A DNA stretch of 64,000 nt from a virus. Positions 57,329 through 63,949 of this stretch are shown one piece after another. The first letter of the stretch is position 1. Each line of letters begins with the position of its first letter. A program made the position numbers and the translations under genes. Under the pieces are notes generated by a model. That model was not told the origin of the DNA and did not search any database. It saw nothing but the letters and a program-made list of their open reading frames with translations. The stretch covers positions 120,089 to 184,088 of the IMG/VR virus record IMGVR_UViG_3300027736_000020; one strand, given 5' to 3'.

Positions 57329-57675
57329 TATCGTGGCCTTTCCAGCAGTTTTGTGGCAGTTAGTTCTGCCATTTCGGTGTCGAAGACAAACTCTGCATCG
57401 ATTGGATGTTCCGAATCGGGCAGAAGAAGTGCATTCCTTGGAGTTATTTGATACAACGACGATGCGGGATGTGCATAGAACAGATACATCCTGTTGTCCA
57501 GATACAACGAAAAATGTCCGCTTACTTGCCCAACATGCGTTGTCTTGTACAGCCTTTGCGTTTTTGGCGTACGCGTATTCTGAAGATGCGCGGCTGCGAG
57601 ATCAGAGGAATGATTGATCATTTTCTTGAACAATGCGTTTGCGATCTCGTCTTTTTCGTGATCTTCCAGAAACAT
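57328..57675 (-). CDS. Hypothetical 115-aa protein
   Basis: Start at ATG 57675 (AAAAGGA upstream). Helix first (EDHEKDEIANALFKKMINHS), then beta (GHFSLYLDNRMYLFYAHPAS). Preceded by a leader of over 300 bases. Unknown. Confidence 0.74.
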   Translation of the reverse strand: MFLEDHEKDEIANALFKKMINHSSDLAAAHLQNTRTPKTQRLYKTTHVGQVSGHFSLYLDNRMYLFYAHPASSLYQITPRNALLLPDSEHPIDAEFVFDTEMAELTATKLLERPR

Positions 57676-58018
57676 GTTTTTTCCTTTTTGTGATACAAGC
57701 AATCCCCTGTCGCCTGTGCTGTCAAGCGTGATCTTCTTTGAATAAAGAAGATCCGGGCATCAACCATCCTCGCGGATGTCCGCCGCGTTGCTTGCTATCT
57801 CGCTTGTTTCGATACTTTCCCGTTAGGGTAAACAGCGTGTGGGATGCCTCTCAGCGGCCACACTGTTATTTATGTATCGTTGGATACCATGCACCACGAA
57901 CTAGTTTCGTGTCCCATGCACATGGTTTATAATCCCAAGTCCGATATGGGCAGCACAGGCGACAGTCGATTGCCTGTGTGGTTGGCAGTTTTGAGGAGAT
58001 CTGCCAACTCCGTGCAGT
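57676..58018 (-). other. Long structured leader of 57675
   Basis: 343 bases without a gene. From its 5' end it holds pseudoknot P2 (58011-57982), hairpin CACAGGC/GCCTGTG (57954-57978), hairpin GTGTGG/CCACAC near 57838-57880, and hairpin GATCTTCTTT/AAAGAAGATC (57730-57753). No T-run follows any of them. Confidence 0.65.
57982..58011 (-). promoter_or_regulatory. Leader pseudoknot P2
   Basis: Minus RNA: GGAG, then TTGGCAG, AT, CTCC, TCAAAA, CTGCCAA. S1 GGAG/CTCC, S2 TTGGCAG/CTGCCAA (7 bp; two of these bases may instead serve as loop 1). It lies directly after the stop of 58019 and about 300 bases before 57675. Confidence 0.65.
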
Positions 58019-58381
58019 TTAGAACTGTTCTACGGTTTCTTCTTTCTTTTCGAACACCTTGGTGCACACTGGACACGTTTCTCCAGCGTCGCTATTGTAG
58101 TACTTGACGCTTGCTGACACGAGCGTCTCTAGCGTGGAGACAAGATCACCCATCTTGTGCAACTCTGCCAACTTGGAGTCAGTCGATGTCATTGCCTCGC
58201 GCATGCGCGAGACGCGCTCGTCGCGTTCCTGCCACGTCGCGTTTTCCTTCTCCGTTTCGAGCAACTTGTAGTTGCGTTCGTTGGAGATTCCGATGATCTG
58301 ACGCTCATACAGTTGCTTGAGCACCTGTATCGCTTGCTGAAGTGTCTTCAGGCTGCTGTCCGGGATGTATTGTTGGTACAT
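58019..58381 (-). CDS. Coiled-coil protein with CPVC
   Basis: 120 aa, GGAGG upstream. Long coiled coil (LKTLQQAIQVLKQLYERQII, EKENATWQERDERVSRMREA) and a C-terminal ETCPVCTKVFEKKEE. The single CxxC may pair in a dimeric zinc hook as in Rad50-type proteins; speculative. Leader pseudoknot P3 upstream. Confidence 0.74.
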   Translation of the reverse strand: MYQQYIPDSSLKTLQQAIQVLKQLYERQIIGISNERNYKLLETEKENATWQERDERVSRMREAMTSTDSKLAELHKMGDLVSTLETLVSASVKYYNSDAGETCPVCTKVFEKKEETVEQF

Positions 58382-58404
58382 TGTAGCCTCCGCGTAAGTG
58401 TGTG

Positions 58405-58434
58405 ACGGTTTTTGTGAGGGTTCACCGACAACCC
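58405..58434 (-). promoter_or_regulatory. Leader pseudoknot P3 (before 58381)
   Basis: Minus RNA: GGGTT, GT, CGGT, G, AACCC, TCACAAAA, ACCG. S1 GGGTT/AACCC, S2 CGGT/ACCG. About 24 bases before the ATG, followed by GGAGGCTACA-ATG, nearly identical to the leader of 62118. Confidence 0.7.
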
Positions 58435-58441
58435 TTTGCGA

Positions 58442-59029
58442 TCACATCTGTGTGTCGCAGGTGTAGAAGATTCGGTAGCCTTCCCCTACCGCTTGTTTTG
58501 CCAGTTCCATGGCCGCGAGGTCTTCGTTGACCATTCGATACGACTTTTCCCAGAAATGCGATTCGCTTTCCCGCTGCAAATCCATTGCAACTTCTGTGGC
58601 GATTTCTTCCAAGTCGAACTGATTTAGTTCTACCCAAGTTACAAGCATATGCTTGTTATTCGGGTTGTAGAACTTGGATTTCTGGTAGATTTCGATCATC
58701 TTGCCTTGGATGTTACCGTGATTCAACCATCCGTACAAGATCTGGTACCCGAAACTTGGGTACTCGCCACCAGATGGCAGCGGTGTTTCCCATTTGCTGA
58801 TCGGTGCTCCGGGTGGCACTGCTACCAAGTAGCCGCGGATTTCCTTGTCGTCCCATTCTGCCTTTTCGACAAGATACTTGATCTCGTCTGGCGTGGAGAA
58901 TCCGCGTCGGAGGTTTCCATACGCCTTGTTCGTTTCGTAGTAGTCACGTATGATTTCTGCTTCAATGCGCATGTTTTCGTCTTCGTCTTTGATGCGCCAA
59001 TGTTCCGTGTGACTGCCAAATCCGCTCAT
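58442..59029 (-). CDS. Hypothetical 195-aa protein
   Basis: Start at ATG 59029 (AAAGGA upstream, hairpin before it); the open frame upstream covers leaders and another gene. N-terminus acidic helical (EDENMRIEAEIIRDYYETNK), then mixed alpha/beta (YQILYGWLNHGNIQGKMIEI). Unknown. Confidence 0.74.
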   Translation of the reverse strand: MSGFGSHTEHWRIKDEDENMRIEAEIIRDYYETNKAYGNLRRGFSTPDEIKYLVEKAEWDDKEIRGYLVAVPPGAPISKWETPLPSGGEYPSFGYQILYGWLNHGNIQGKMIEIYQKSKFYNPNNKHMLVTWVELNQFDLEEIATEVAMDLQRESESHFWEKSYRMVNEDLAAMELAKQAVGEGYRIFYTCDTQM

Positions 59030-59050
59030 TTTTGTTCCTTTGGGAGGAAG

Positions 59051-59084
59051 CAACCCAGCGGAGTAGGGGGTTCTCCGCTGGGTT
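59051..59084 (-). promoter_or_regulatory. Leader hairpin before 59029
   Basis: AACCCAGCGGAG pairs perfectly with CTCCGCTGGGTT (12 bp) around a nine-base loop, about 22 bases before the ATG. Confidence 0.8.
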
Positions 59085-59090
59085 CTGATG

Positions 59091-59336
59091 TCAGTCCTTG
59101 TAGACCGACTTGATGATGACTGGAGCCGCTTTCCTTTCGGTTTTGCTCTTCCAGTATTCGATTTGCTCTTGCAGTTCGATTTCTCGCAGTCGGGCTTGTG
59201 ACGCAGCGGCGTCCATTTCTCGGCGGAGTTGTTCCTTGCTAAGGATATCTCCATCCAAGTCCTTGTGAAGCCCGCGGATGACTGCGTGGCACGTCTTGAT
59301 GTCATCCGGGAGATAGATTGGCGCGATGATTTTCAT
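59091..59336 (-). CDS. Hypothetical 81-aa protein
   Basis: Start at ATG 59336 (AAGGA upstream). Reads MKIIAPIYLPDDIKTCHAVI, then a charged helix (KEQLRREMDAAASQARLREI). Unknown. Preceded by about 480 bases without a gene. Confidence 0.72.
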   Translation of the reverse strand: MKIIAPIYLPDDIKTCHAVIRGLHKDLDGDILSKEQLRREMDAAASQARLREIELQEQIEYWKSKTERKAAPVIIKSVYKD

Positions 59337-59818
59337 TATGTGTGTTCCTTTGCGCTTGTGTTCGCCCATCACCCTTTCGGGCGCAGGCGACTGGTTCTTA
59401 TCATCCTTTCAGGCTGTATTGGGTGGGAGTTTTAGCCCCGGAGACTCCCGCGCCTTCTTGCGAACAAGACGACTAACTCCGTCGCTAGCCAAGCGATTTG
59501 GGCCTTGTGGAGGTTTTCAAGCCCGGAGATCCTCCGACCTTCCTCGCTTTGGCAGTTGCCAACACTGGAAGATTCTACTCCGCCATGGCTAGTGGCTGCG
59601 CACAGATGCACGCAGGGCTGTCAAGAGACCATCTGCCGACGCCAGCAACGCGCGGGGTCTTGCACCACCCCCGGACAGGTATTTCCTGCCGGTGCCCTCG
59701 TTGCTACTGCGCTCTGGCTGTCACCCACCACACGCTGCACGTACCGGTTTACCGGGGCACAGGTGGTGTGGCTGCAGATGGTCTCAGGAAGTTTTGGGGA
59801 GATCTTCCAACTCCGAGT
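59337..59818 (-). other. 480-base gene-free leader or spacer
   Basis: Contains pseudoknot P4 (59787-59814), a GGGAG/CTCCC hairpin (59426-59450), a GGAGG/CCTCC hairpin (59510-59537) and the palindrome TTGGCA-GT-TGCCAA near 59560. The two GGGAG/GGAGG hairpins share the TTTT...GGAGA loop sequence with the pseudoknot family and may be altered copies. No convincing ORF on either strand. Confidence 0.6.
59787..59814 (-). promoter_or_regulatory. Leader pseudoknot P4
   Basis: Minus RNA: GGAG, TT, GGAAG, AT, CTCC, CCAAAA, CTTCC. S1 GGAG/CTCC, S2 GGAAG/CTTCC. About 450 bases before 59336 and right after the stop of 59819. Confidence 0.65.
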
Positions 59819-60055
59819 TCAGTCTACCAGTTCGAACTCTAGGCCTCCCATGCCTAGTTTCGTCAACTCGTCCGAGACAAGTTCCGACAACTCATCGTAG
59901 GCTACATCCTGTGCCCAGCCTTCAAGCAGCGGGACGTTTATCAGGTAGTTGGGAACCTGAATGTCCAAGGATTTTGGGATCGGTTGTCCCGTCCTCCCGG
60001 AGGCTTCTTCGGCTTCCACCGAATCGGCGAACCGCATTTTCACCGTGATGATCAT
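59819..60055 (-). CDS. Hypothetical 78-aa acidic protein
   Basis: 78 aa, AAGGA upstream. Beta-alpha (MIITVKMRFADSVEAEEASG, EGWAQDVAYDELSELVSDEL). Preceded by pseudoknot P5. Unknown. Confidence 0.73.
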   Translation of the reverse strand: MIITVKMRFADSVEAEEASGRTGQPIPKSLDIQVPNYLINVPLLEGWAQDVAYDELSELVSDELTKLGMGGLEFELVD

Positions 60056-60085
60056 GTCTTTTTTTTATTCCTTTTTCGGTGTGTG

Positions 60086-60114
60086 TGGAAGTTTTGGGGA
60101 GATCTTCCAACTCC
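60086..60114 (-). promoter_or_regulatory. Leader pseudoknot P5 (before 60055)
   Basis: Minus RNA: GGAG, TT, GGAAG, AT, CTCC, CCAAAA, CTTCC(A). Same sequence as P4. About 31 bases before the ATG. Confidence 0.7.
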
Positions 60115-60120
60115 GTGCGT

Positions 60121-60546
60121 TTACTTGGTGGCTAGGTATTCCTCATATACCTTTACAGCCAGCCTTGCGAGGTATTCGACATCGATTCGAGCAAAAGGCC
60201 CACTGAAGTCAATGAGCCCCTTTTCAAATGATTCGAATGGATTTCTCTTGAGATTCTGGTGCATTTCCTCGTGGACGAAGTCGATGTACGATCCCAGTTC
60301 GTATTCGAAGAGATTGTACAGGTCTTCGCCTTCCTCGCTGCGGACTATTCCCCAGAACATCTCGAAGTTCATGAGATTATTCGGGGTATCGCAGGAGTTT
60401 GGGCAACTCTCCCACGTGTACTGCGTCTCCCAGTTGGGAAATGCAGCCACGAACTGCCTGTCAGGCTCCACCATGTCTGGTGCAACCTTTACAAATAAAC
60501 TGGTGAGAAGTATGTGTGCCGCGTCGTTGGAGATGTCCATCGCCAT
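60121..60546 (-). CDS. Hypothetical 141-aa protein
   Basis: 141 aa, AAGGA eight bases upstream. Helical, acidic; aromatic stretch NWETQYTWESCPNSCDT with two Cys. Unknown. P6 before it and P5 directly after its stop. Confidence 0.74.
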   Translation of the reverse strand: MAMDISNDAAHILLTSLFVKVAPDMVEPDRQFVAAFPNWETQYTWESCPNSCDTPNNLMNFEMFWGIVRSEEGEDLYNLFEYELGSYIDFVHEEMHQNLKRNPFESFEKGLIDFSGPFARIDVEYLARLAVKVYEEYLATK

Positions 60547-60567
60547 TTTATTCGTCCTTATGTTGTG

Positions 60568-60593
60568 TCGGTTTTTAGGGTTGACCGAAAACC
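60568..60593 (-). promoter_or_regulatory. Leader pseudoknot P6 (before 60546)
   Basis: Minus RNA: GGTT, T, TCGGT, C, AACC, CTAAAA, ACCGA. S1 GGTT/AACC, S2 TCGGT/ACCGA. About 22 bases before the ATG. Confidence 0.65.
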
Positions 60594-60620
60594 TTGTCAG
60601 GGGTACCGGGTTAGGTGTGT

Positions 60621-60884
60621 TTAGTCGCTTAGCATCGCTGATTCTTCAATCAGCACTGTGCGGTTAGACGGGTCGATGCTCACAAACTTCGGACGCTGTC
60701 CAACGCGGAATCCTGATGCGTGGTTGCCACGGTGGCCGGATGCCATTGCTTCGACTTCCGCCTCGATGGCATTTTTGGCGGAAGTCAAGTCGACCCCGTC
60801 GCTGATTTTGAAGGAGACGTGCCAAACGTCCCTCCACGCCTCGGCTCGGTACGACAGAACTACGCGCGTATTCCAGTCAATCAT
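60621..60884 (-). CDS. Hypothetical 87-aa protein
   Basis: Start at ATG 60884 (AGAAAG upstream). Reads MIDWNTRVVLSYRAEAWRDV, then VDLTSAKNAIEAEVEAMASG. Alpha/beta, Unknown. A long two-part hairpin (CCTGCAA-CTC/GAGTTGCAGG with inner CCTGA/TCAGG, 60935-60972) lies in its leader. Confidence 0.72.
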   Translation of the reverse strand: MIDWNTRVVLSYRAEAWRDVWHVSFKISDGVDLTSAKNAIEAEVEAMASGHRGNHASGFRVGQRPKFVSIDPSNRTVLIEESAMLSD

Positions 60885-61111
60885 TGGTTTTCTTTCTTGT
60901 TTGTTGCGCCGCATGTTTGATTATCGCTAGCCCTGCAACTCTTGATCCTGATCCTCGCGGAGTCAGGGAGTTTGCAGGACATCGCGAAAGCAGTTTCGTC
61001 AGAACAAGATCAACTGTTGATCTTATATCCCATACCTCGCGGATTTGGGAAGATCATCAGTCACGATTTTGTCCTCTAGCGGCCTTCTGCTGCGTCAATG
61101 GCCCTAGGGCC

Positions 61112-61145
61112 GCCCGGAGCCCCCTCTTTCAAGGAGACTCCGGGC
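61112..61145 (-). terminator. GAAA-loop hairpin after 61152
   Basis: In the minus RNA 15 bp pair, GCCCGGAGTCTCCTT with GAGGGGGCTCCGGGC, including G-U pairs, around GAAA. It lies six bases after the stop, like the terminators at 62854 and 63571, but is followed by GGCCCTAGGGCC instead of T. Terminator or 3' stabiliser. Confidence 0.6.
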
Positions 61146-61151
61146 TGTGGG

Positions 61152-61586
61152 TCAGGCGACTTCTTCCTGATTGTTCAGGATCGCCTGTTCGAGATTGCGA
61201 TCAGTCTGTTCGACTTTCTCGCTGTTCTCGGGAGCCAGTCTCCAGTTGATCAACCCCTTTGAAGAACGCTGAACCACTTGGAAGTTCTCGCGGATTTTTG
61301 CAAGGATAGCGAGTTGTCCCCGGTAGAACGCTCTCTCTTCCGGTGCGGTGGCCCTCTTCAGAGCCCCGGAGGCTGCGTTCTCGGCGTCTCGGTATTCGAG
61401 ATACAACTGCTTCACGTGCTTGCTCATGATCGGCAAGATGTCCCTGCCAATCTCCCCCTCGGGAGAGAAATACACGGGAAGTGTCATGTACGTGAACCCC
61501 TTGGTTCGTGTCCACGACGCTGCCTTGGTTTCGCCGCTGTTGCCGTTGTCCGCTTCTGGCTCGAATGCTGCCGTGAGGGCCGTGCT
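61152..61586 (-). CDS. Hypothetical 144-aa protein
   Basis: Start at ATG 61586 (AAAGGA upstream). Beta stretch (TKGFTYMTLPVYFSPEGEIG) then long helix (LPIMSKHVKQLYLEYRDAEN, EERAFYRGQLAILAKIRENF). GC-rich codons. Unknown. Preceded by copy 2 of the GCACATGC hairpin repeat. Confidence 0.73.
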   Translation of the reverse strand, partial: STALTAAFEPEADNGNSGETKAASWTRTKGFTYMTLPVYFSPEGEIGRDILPIMSKHVKQLYLEYRDAENAASGALKRATAPEERAFYRGQLAILAKIRENFQVVQRSSKGLINWRLAPENSEKVEQTDRNLEQAILNNQEEVA

Positions 61587-61660
61587 GGCCATGCTCGTGT
61601 CCTTTCGTGACACTGTGGGCTTGTTCGCCCGGTTTTAGGGAGGCTTTCACCTCCAATCCC

Positions 61661-61702
61661 CAACAAGGCACATGCGGGAGCATGTGCATCCCCGCGAAGC
61701 GG
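61661..61702 (-). repeat. GCACATGC hairpin repeat, copy 2
   Basis: Same 8-bp stem and GGGA/TCCC loop, followed by ATCCCCGCGAAGCGG. 75 bases before ATG 61586. Confidence 0.88.
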
Positions 61703-61751
61703 TGATTCAGGAAACAGAAGAAGAGAGAGAGAAAAAAACAGGAGCGCTCAG

Positions 61752-61785
61752 CACCCCGGGGAGGTGAAGGGGATTCCCCGGGGTG
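61752..61785 (-). terminator. Probable terminator after 61801
   Basis: CACCCCGGGGA pairs perfectly with TCCCCGGGGTG (11 bp). Seven T follow on the minus strand about 13 bases later, a longer gap than usual. It lies 15 bases after the stop. Confidence 0.6.
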
Positions 61786-61800
61786 TTGATGGGATGGAAA

Positions 61801-62118
61801 CTATTCGACTTCGACTTCGATAAGATCTGCCGTGTAATAACACCCTGAATAGTCGAGCCAGCACCGAAGTGCCTGCTCATGGGTGGTGGGCATGTGCCCG
61901 AAGTTGATATCCGCTACGCCGAACACCTGCACATACTCGCGCAGGTTCCCCTCTTCGATGAACTGCTGAAAGATGAATGACCTCTCCGAGGCCGTCAGGT
62001 TGGGAACTTCGAACTCCACGTTGACGTAGTAGTTGGTGGCCTTCGGGGCAAGCCCCGTTTTCACATACAGTGTTTCGGCAAGTGCGAGTGAGGGATTGAG
62101 GGTGATCTTCAGCAACAT
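61801..62118 (-). CDS. Hypothetical 105-aa protein
   Basis: Start at ATG 62118 (GGAGG upstream); the longer frame runs through the leader pseudoknot. Reads MLLKITLNPSLALAETLYVK, VNVEFEVPNLTASERSFIFQ, ending in an acidic tail (LIEVEVE). Beta-rich. Unknown. Confidence 0.73.
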   Translation of the reverse strand: MLLKITLNPSLALAETLYVKTGLAPKATNYYVNVEFEVPNLTASERSFIFQQFIEEGNLREYVQVFGVADINFGHMPTTHEQALRCWLDYSGCYYTADLIEVEVE

Positions 62119-62140
62119 TGTAGCCTCCGTGTAAGTGTGT

Positions 62141-62168
62141 GCCGGTTTTTTGGGTTGACCGGAAACCC
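62141..62168 (-). promoter_or_regulatory. Leader pseudoknot P7 (before 62118)
   Basis: Minus RNA: GGGTT, T, CCGG, TC, AACCC, AAAAAA, CCGG. S1 GGGTT/AACCC, S2 CCGG/CCGG. About 23 bases before the ATG, followed by the same CACACACTTAC and GGAGGCTACA-ATG as in P3. Confidence 0.7.
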
Positions 62169-62176
62169 CCGCGCGT

Positions 62177-62374
62177 TTACCCCCCGCGGTTGGGGCGGGC
62201 TGCCACCGCATTGCTGCGGCTCATTGGAGCCCGAAGATACCACCAATCCTGTGGTGGTGCAGGGGGCATTGCCGTGCCCCGGGTCTGTTCGCAACGCAGG
62301 CGGTTGGCGGCCGCCCGTTCGGCTTCCCGCCGACGGAGTTGACGGTGTAGGGAAAAAAGAGCCTCACTACCCAT
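62177..62374 (-). CDS. 65-aa Arg/Ala-rich cassette protein
   Basis: Start at ATG 62374, after GTGGAGGTGAGTCAC, the ribosome-binding sequence shared with 63199 and 63833. Reads MGSEALFSLHRQLRRREAER, then Pro-rich (AMPPAPPQDWWYLRAP) and basic end. It fits the cassette position but its composition is odd, so translation is unproven. Confidence 0.5.
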   Translation of the reverse strand: MGSEALFSLHRQLRRREAERAAANRLRCEQTRGTAMPPAPPQDWWYLRAPMSRSNAVAARPNRGG

Positions 62375-62393
62375 GTGACTCACCTCCACACCC

Positions 62394-62435
62394 CAACAAG
62401 GCACATGCGGGAGCATGTGCATCCCCGCGAAGCGG
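62394..62435 (-). repeat. GCACATGC hairpin repeat, copy 3
   Basis: As copy 2. Its 3' edge in the transcript lies 20 bases before ATG 62374, immediately before the GGAGGTGA. Confidence 0.88.
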
Positions 62436-62597
62436 TGATTCAAAGGATCGGGGAAAACGATGTGATGATCAGGAAACGCACCTACAGATTCGACAAAAAC
62501 GCGCGAAAAAAGAAGAAATGCTAGGAAAAGAAAGAGAAGAAAGAGAAACCATGACAGGAACGCACCAGTACCCATGGTGGTAACGGGGATCCCCCAC

Positions 62598-62853
62598 GGT
62601 GGTAACGGGGATTAAGAGACTGGGGCGGTTGCGATGGTGTGGGGGAAGTGCGTGCTCGCTCCGTGATTGTGACGTAGCATTGATCGATCAGGAACGAGAT
62701 GGTGCTATGGCTTCATCACATTGATCTTGAAGAACGCACAGAGGGGGTCAGGGGGCGAAGCCCCGTTGCAGGTGGTTTGGAGGACGGAGTCCTCCAATAA
62801 GATGGGGCTACGAGCGCAGCGAGTAGCATCCATCGTGGGATTAGGGCAAACGG
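62598..62853 (-). repeat. R repeat, copy 1 (about 255 bp)
   Basis: Starts GGTGGTAACGGGGATTAAGA and runs to the T-tract of the terminator. More than 90 percent alike to copy 2 at 63318 by eye, with copy 3 beginning at 63950. Inside are hairpins GGAGGAC/GTCCTCC, GGGGC/GCCCC with TTCG-type loop, GCTAC/GTAGC and palindrome TGATCGATCA. Confidence 0.9.
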
Positions 62854-62897
62854 AAAAAAGAGTCACCCGACGCCCCTCTTTCGAGGAACGCCGGGTG
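62854..62897 (-). terminator. Intrinsic terminator of cassette 62906
   Basis: CACCCGGCGTTCCTC pairs over 15 bp with GAGGGGCGTCGGGTG around GAAA, then ACTC and six T. Eight bases after the stop. Confidence 0.9.
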
Positions 62898-62905
62898 TGA
62901 AAACG

Positions 62906-63199
62906 TCAGACGTAGTGCTTCGCAAGCGAGGCTTTCTGCGCGTTTTCAAATTTCGCAGAAAGTTCTTTGACGATGGCCATCGCCAATCCGAACCTAGAGT
63001 CGGCTACTGCCAATTCTAGGGCGTGCCGTGCCACAACGGCGGCCCGAGCGGCCCGTGCCGCCTCCATTCCCGCAATCGCCTCATCCCGAGCGGCCCGTGC
63101 CGCGAGCCTCTCGGGGTCGTTCGTGAAATTAGCCTTTCGGACGGCGTCCGCGGCCGTCCCTACTTGCTCTTCCCAGAGCAAACGATCATTTCGTGACAT
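62906..63199 (-). CDS. 97-aa Ala-rich helical cassette protein
   Basis: Start at ATG 63199 after GGAGGTGACAAC. Reads MSRNDRLLWEEQVGTAADAV, then AARAARDEAIAGMEAARAAR. Almost wholly helical and amphipathic, with Ala, Arg and Glu. Own leader hairpin and own terminator, so an independent unit. Unrelated by eye to its neighbours. Small single-gene units of this kind in phages often carry anti-defence or host-takeover functions. Confidence 0.72.
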   Translation of the reverse strand: MSRNDRLLWEEQVGTAADAVRKANFTNDPERLAARAARDEAIAGMEAARAARAAVVARHALELAVADSRFGLAMAIVKELSAKFENAQKASLAKHYV

Positions 63200-63217
63200 G
63201 TTGTCACCTCCACACCC

Positions 63218-63259
63218 CAACAAGGCACATGCGGGAGCATGTGCGTCCCCGCGAAGCGC
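63218..63259 (-). repeat. GCACATGC hairpin repeat, copy 4
   Basis: Same stem; tail ACGCACA... in place of ATGCACA. About 19 bases before ATG 63199. Confidence 0.88.
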
Positions 63260-63317
63260 TGATCCAGCAAGACGGGGAAAACGCATCATGTTGACACGTG
63301 TCCGCGATGCCCCCCAA

Positions 63318-63570
63318 GGTGGTAACGGGGATTAAGAGACTGGGGCGGTTGCGATGGTGTGGGGGAAGTGCGTGCTCGCTCCGTGATTGTGACGTAACGA
63401 TGATCGATCAGGAACGAGATGGTGATATGGCTTCAGTGCGTTGATCTTGAAGAACGCGAGTAGGGGGTCAGGGGGCGAAGCCCCGCTGCAGGTGGTTTGG
63501 AGGACGGAGTCCTCCAATAAGATGGGGCTACGAGCGCAGCGAGTAGCATCCATCGGGATTAGGGTAAACG
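63318..63570 (-). repeat. R repeat, copy 2
   Basis: See copy 1. Differences are scattered point changes and a few short indels, e.g. in the stretch before TGATCGATCA. Confidence 0.9.
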
Positions 63571-63614
63571 AAAAAAGAGTCACCCGACGCCCCTCTTTCG
63601 AGGAACGCCGGGTG
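63571..63614 (-). terminator. Intrinsic terminator of cassette 63624
   Basis: Identical hairpin to 62854, with six T. Nine bases after the stop. Confidence 0.9.
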
Positions 63615-63623
63615 ACGGTGCGG

Positions 63624-63833
63624 TTACTGAATGAGATCGAGAGACCAGTCCCCGCCCTCATGGGCGAGTGCGAGAATAAGTGCGTCGCGCGTCTTTTCGA
63701 CGTTGACGCGGGCGTCAACCCGCGCCCTGACGGAAATCGCGTTGTCCCGGCTTGCCGAGTCCTGCTGGGCATTCAAGATGGCCCGCAAAGTTGCCTTGGC
63801 TTCCCTGAACTGCTTCAGTTTTTCATGTGACAT
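63624..63833 (-). CDS. 69-aa helical cassette protein
   Basis: Start at ATG 63833 after GGAGGTGACAC; a later in-frame start is not needed. Reads MSHEKLKQFREAKATLRAIL, then VRARVDARVNVEKTRDALIL. Amphipathic helices with Arg, Ala and Asp. Same leader and terminator as 62906 but unrelated sequence. Unknown. Confidence 0.7.
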   Translation of the reverse strand: MSHEKLKQFREAKATLRAILNAQQDSASRDNAISVRARVDARVNVEKTRDALILALAHEGGDWSLDLIQ

Positions 63834-63850
63834 GTGTCACCTCCACACCC

Positions 63851-63892
63851 CAACAAGGCACATGCGGGAGCATGTGCGTCCCCGCGAAGCGG
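63851..63892 (-). repeat. GCACATGC hairpin repeat, copy 5
   Basis: 18 bases before ATG 63833. GACACGTGTC recurs beyond it near 63927-63936. Confidence 0.88.
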
Positions 63893-63949
63893 TGATCCAG
63901 CAAGACGGGGAAAACGCATCATGTTGACACGTGTCCGCGATGCCCCCAA

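Larger units (their letters stand above)
62375..62905 (-). other. Intercassette region with R repeat
   Basis: 531 bases: hairpin repeat copy 3, a T-rich stretch on the minus strand (62480-62570), R repeat copy 1 and the terminator of 62906. Plus-strand frames here are GC-rich artefacts. Confidence 0.7.
63200..63623 (-). other. Intercassette region
   Basis: 424 bases: hairpin repeat copy 4, palindrome GACACGTGTC (63294-63303), R repeat copy 2 and the terminator of 63624. No gene. Confidence 0.72.

Noticed and set aside
56919-60114. The GGAG/CTCC elements as 3'-UTR terminators
   Set aside because: Several lie right after stop codons, which first suggested terminators, but none has a T-run and five of the seven family members sit at a fixed distance before the next start codon.
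62137-62583. Plus-strand frame of 148 aa
   Set aside because: It lies across leader structures and a repeat. GC-rich sequence leaves few stop codons, and there is no ribosome-binding site.
63332-63830. Long frames on both strands through the R repeat
   Set aside because: They cross hairpins, a terminator and the real gene 63624-63833. Open only because stops are rare in GC-rich sequence.
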